A stretch of DNA of 64,000 nucleotides from Paenibacillus hexagrammi (GTDB lineage: Bacteria; Bacillota; Bacilli; Paenibacillales; NBRC-103111): positions 6,195,001 through 6,259,000 of the forward strand of contig NZ_CP090978.1 in the NCBI RefSeq assembly GCF_021513275.1, read 5' to 3'. The notes under the pieces are model-generated. The model did not search any database and was not told where the DNA came from. It saw only the letters and a list, made by a program, of their open reading frames with translations. Made by a program: the position numbers and the translations under genes. Positions within the stretch are counted from its first letter, which is position 1, and each line of letters opens with the position of its first letter. Positions 63,342 through 64,000 of the stretch are shown here, piece by piece.

Positions 63342-64000
63342 TTATCCTTCTTCGTTGACCAGAACGTTTTTCCCTCTCATCTTCAAAATCAGCGGAACGG
63401 TGATCCACAGCAGCCCGATAATAAGAAAGGCCAAGGAGATGGGCTTTTGCAAGAAAATCATAAAGTCGCCGTTTGAAATGGTGAGCGCTCTGCGCATGTT
63501 GTTTTCCATCATAGGCCCCAGAATGAGTCCCAAAACAAGGGGAGCAAGCGGATAATCGTTCTTCGACAAGAAGTAGCCTACAAGTCCGCAGCCCATGATC
63601 AAGAGTAAATCGAAGATGGAGTATTGAACGGCGTATACCCCGAATACCGAGAACACGATGATCAAAGGAATCAAATATTTGGTTGGAGTTTCAATGACTT
63701 TCGCGAAAATCTTCACCAGCGGCATATTGAGAATCAGCAGCATCAGGTTGCCGACAAACATACTGGCGATAACGCCCCAAGCCAGCGCAGGGTGATCCTG
63801 GAACAATAAGGGACCCGGCTGCACGTTGTACATAATGAAGGCCCCCATGAGGATCGCGGTGGTGCCTGAAGACGGGATGCCCAGCGTGAGCAGCGGAATC
63901 ATTGCGCCGCCGGACGCCGCATTATTGGCGGATTCCGGGGAAGCTACGCCCTCGATAGCGCCCTTGCCGAATTTCTCCGGATTCTTGCTGATCTTCTTCT
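63342..64000 (-). CDS. Tripartite tricarboxylate transporter permease TctA (partial)
   Basis: The 3' 219 codons of a TctA-family permease; the frame is open to the window edge. [19 protein letters not shown] and [20 protein letters not shown] are family signatures, followed by long hydrophobic helices ([38 protein letters not shown]). With TctB and TctC it takes up citrate or other tricarboxylates using the ion gradient; those genes would be to the right. A full-length TctA has about 500 residues. Confidence 0.88.
   Translation of the reverse strand, partial: KKISKNPEKFGKGAIEGVASPESANNAASGGAMIPLLTLGIPSSGTTAILMGAFIMYNVQPGPLLFQDHPALAWGVIASMFVGNLMLLILNMPLVKIFAKVIETPTKYLIPLIIVFSVFGVYAVQYSIFDLLLIMGCGLVGYFLSKNDYPLAPLVLGLILGPMMENNMRRALTISNGDFMIFLQKPISLAFLIIGLLWITVPLILKMRGKNVLVNEEG

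Overview
The window looks like a chromosomal segment of a Paenibacillus-like member of the Bacillota. The evidence is strong AGGAGG-type ribosome binding sites, sigma-A style promoters, T-tailed hairpin terminators, YesM/YesN-type two-component control of a sugar ABC transporter, large modular secreted glycan-degrading enzymes (GH44, an SLH-anchored PL11), a DUF3888 protein and an MhqR-type quinone regulon. No rRNA, tRNA or CRISPR array was seen. Species assignment is inference.

Layout. 0-12.5 kb holds small regulator/effector pairs: a broken MFS pump with an HxlR regulator, a TetR gene with a rifampicin-phosphotransferase-like gene, a decayed zone (orphan small ORFs, an alpha/beta-hydrolase tail, a deleted padR), a DHA2-type MFS pump, an IS4-family transposase remnant, and an HxlR / NAD(P)-binding protein / DUF2269 cluster. 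12.5-19.5 kb is one tightly overlapped signalling operon: membrane protein, Ser/Thr kinase-ATPase, and GAF-PAS-PAS-GGDEF protein. 19.6-21.0 kb is a two-gene operon pairing a nucleoside-deoxyribosyltransferase-like protein with a Ppx/GppA-like protein. 21.2-25.7 kb has DUF3888, AraC, aldo/keto reductase, NmrA-like and TetR genes. 25.7-31.5 kb carries a modular GH44 glucanase followed by a 7TM-DISM diguanylate cyclase. 31.5-35.1 kb is an aromatic/quinone region: a Rieske oxygenase divergent from an mhqR-like gene, with mhqO-like and mhqD-like genes behind a second identical operator. 35.3-37.9 kb has MATE efflux and a thioredoxin-reductase-like protein. 38.1-47.5 kb is a carbohydrate locus: sensor kinase, response regulator, two permeases, binding lipoprotein and two glycoside hydrolases. 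47.7-53 kb has a chemotaxis receptor with a sigma-D-like promoter, a dead FRG-domain gene, an ECF42/DGPF pair, and a structured RNA locus converging with a DUF3800 gene. 53.5-58.1 kb is an SLH-anchored rhamnogalacturonan lyase. 58.2-64 kb has a coiled-coil ORF, a TetR gene, an HPr-like protein, TerC, malic enzyme, an AEC carrier and a TctA-type permease cut by the window end.

The most striking non-gene signal is at 52,003-52,244. A near-consensus promoter is followed by four hairpins that share the apical sequence AC-GTTGT-GT on stems of different sequence. Two of the hairpins end in T-tracts, and the array abuts the 3' end of a convergent, AT-rich DUF3800 gene. This looks like a DUF3800-associated structured RNA.

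A second window-wide pattern affects interpretation. Nine otherwise good genes are each broken by what reads as one missing base at a homopolymer or base-doublet, one of them (the 12.6-kb membrane protein) twice at separate sites, and restoring the base gives a sensible protein. This points to homopolymer sequencing/assembly error for most of them. Real decay, by nonsense substitution or larger deletion, is confined to the FRG, padR, hydrolase, IS4 and possibly the first MFS genes.
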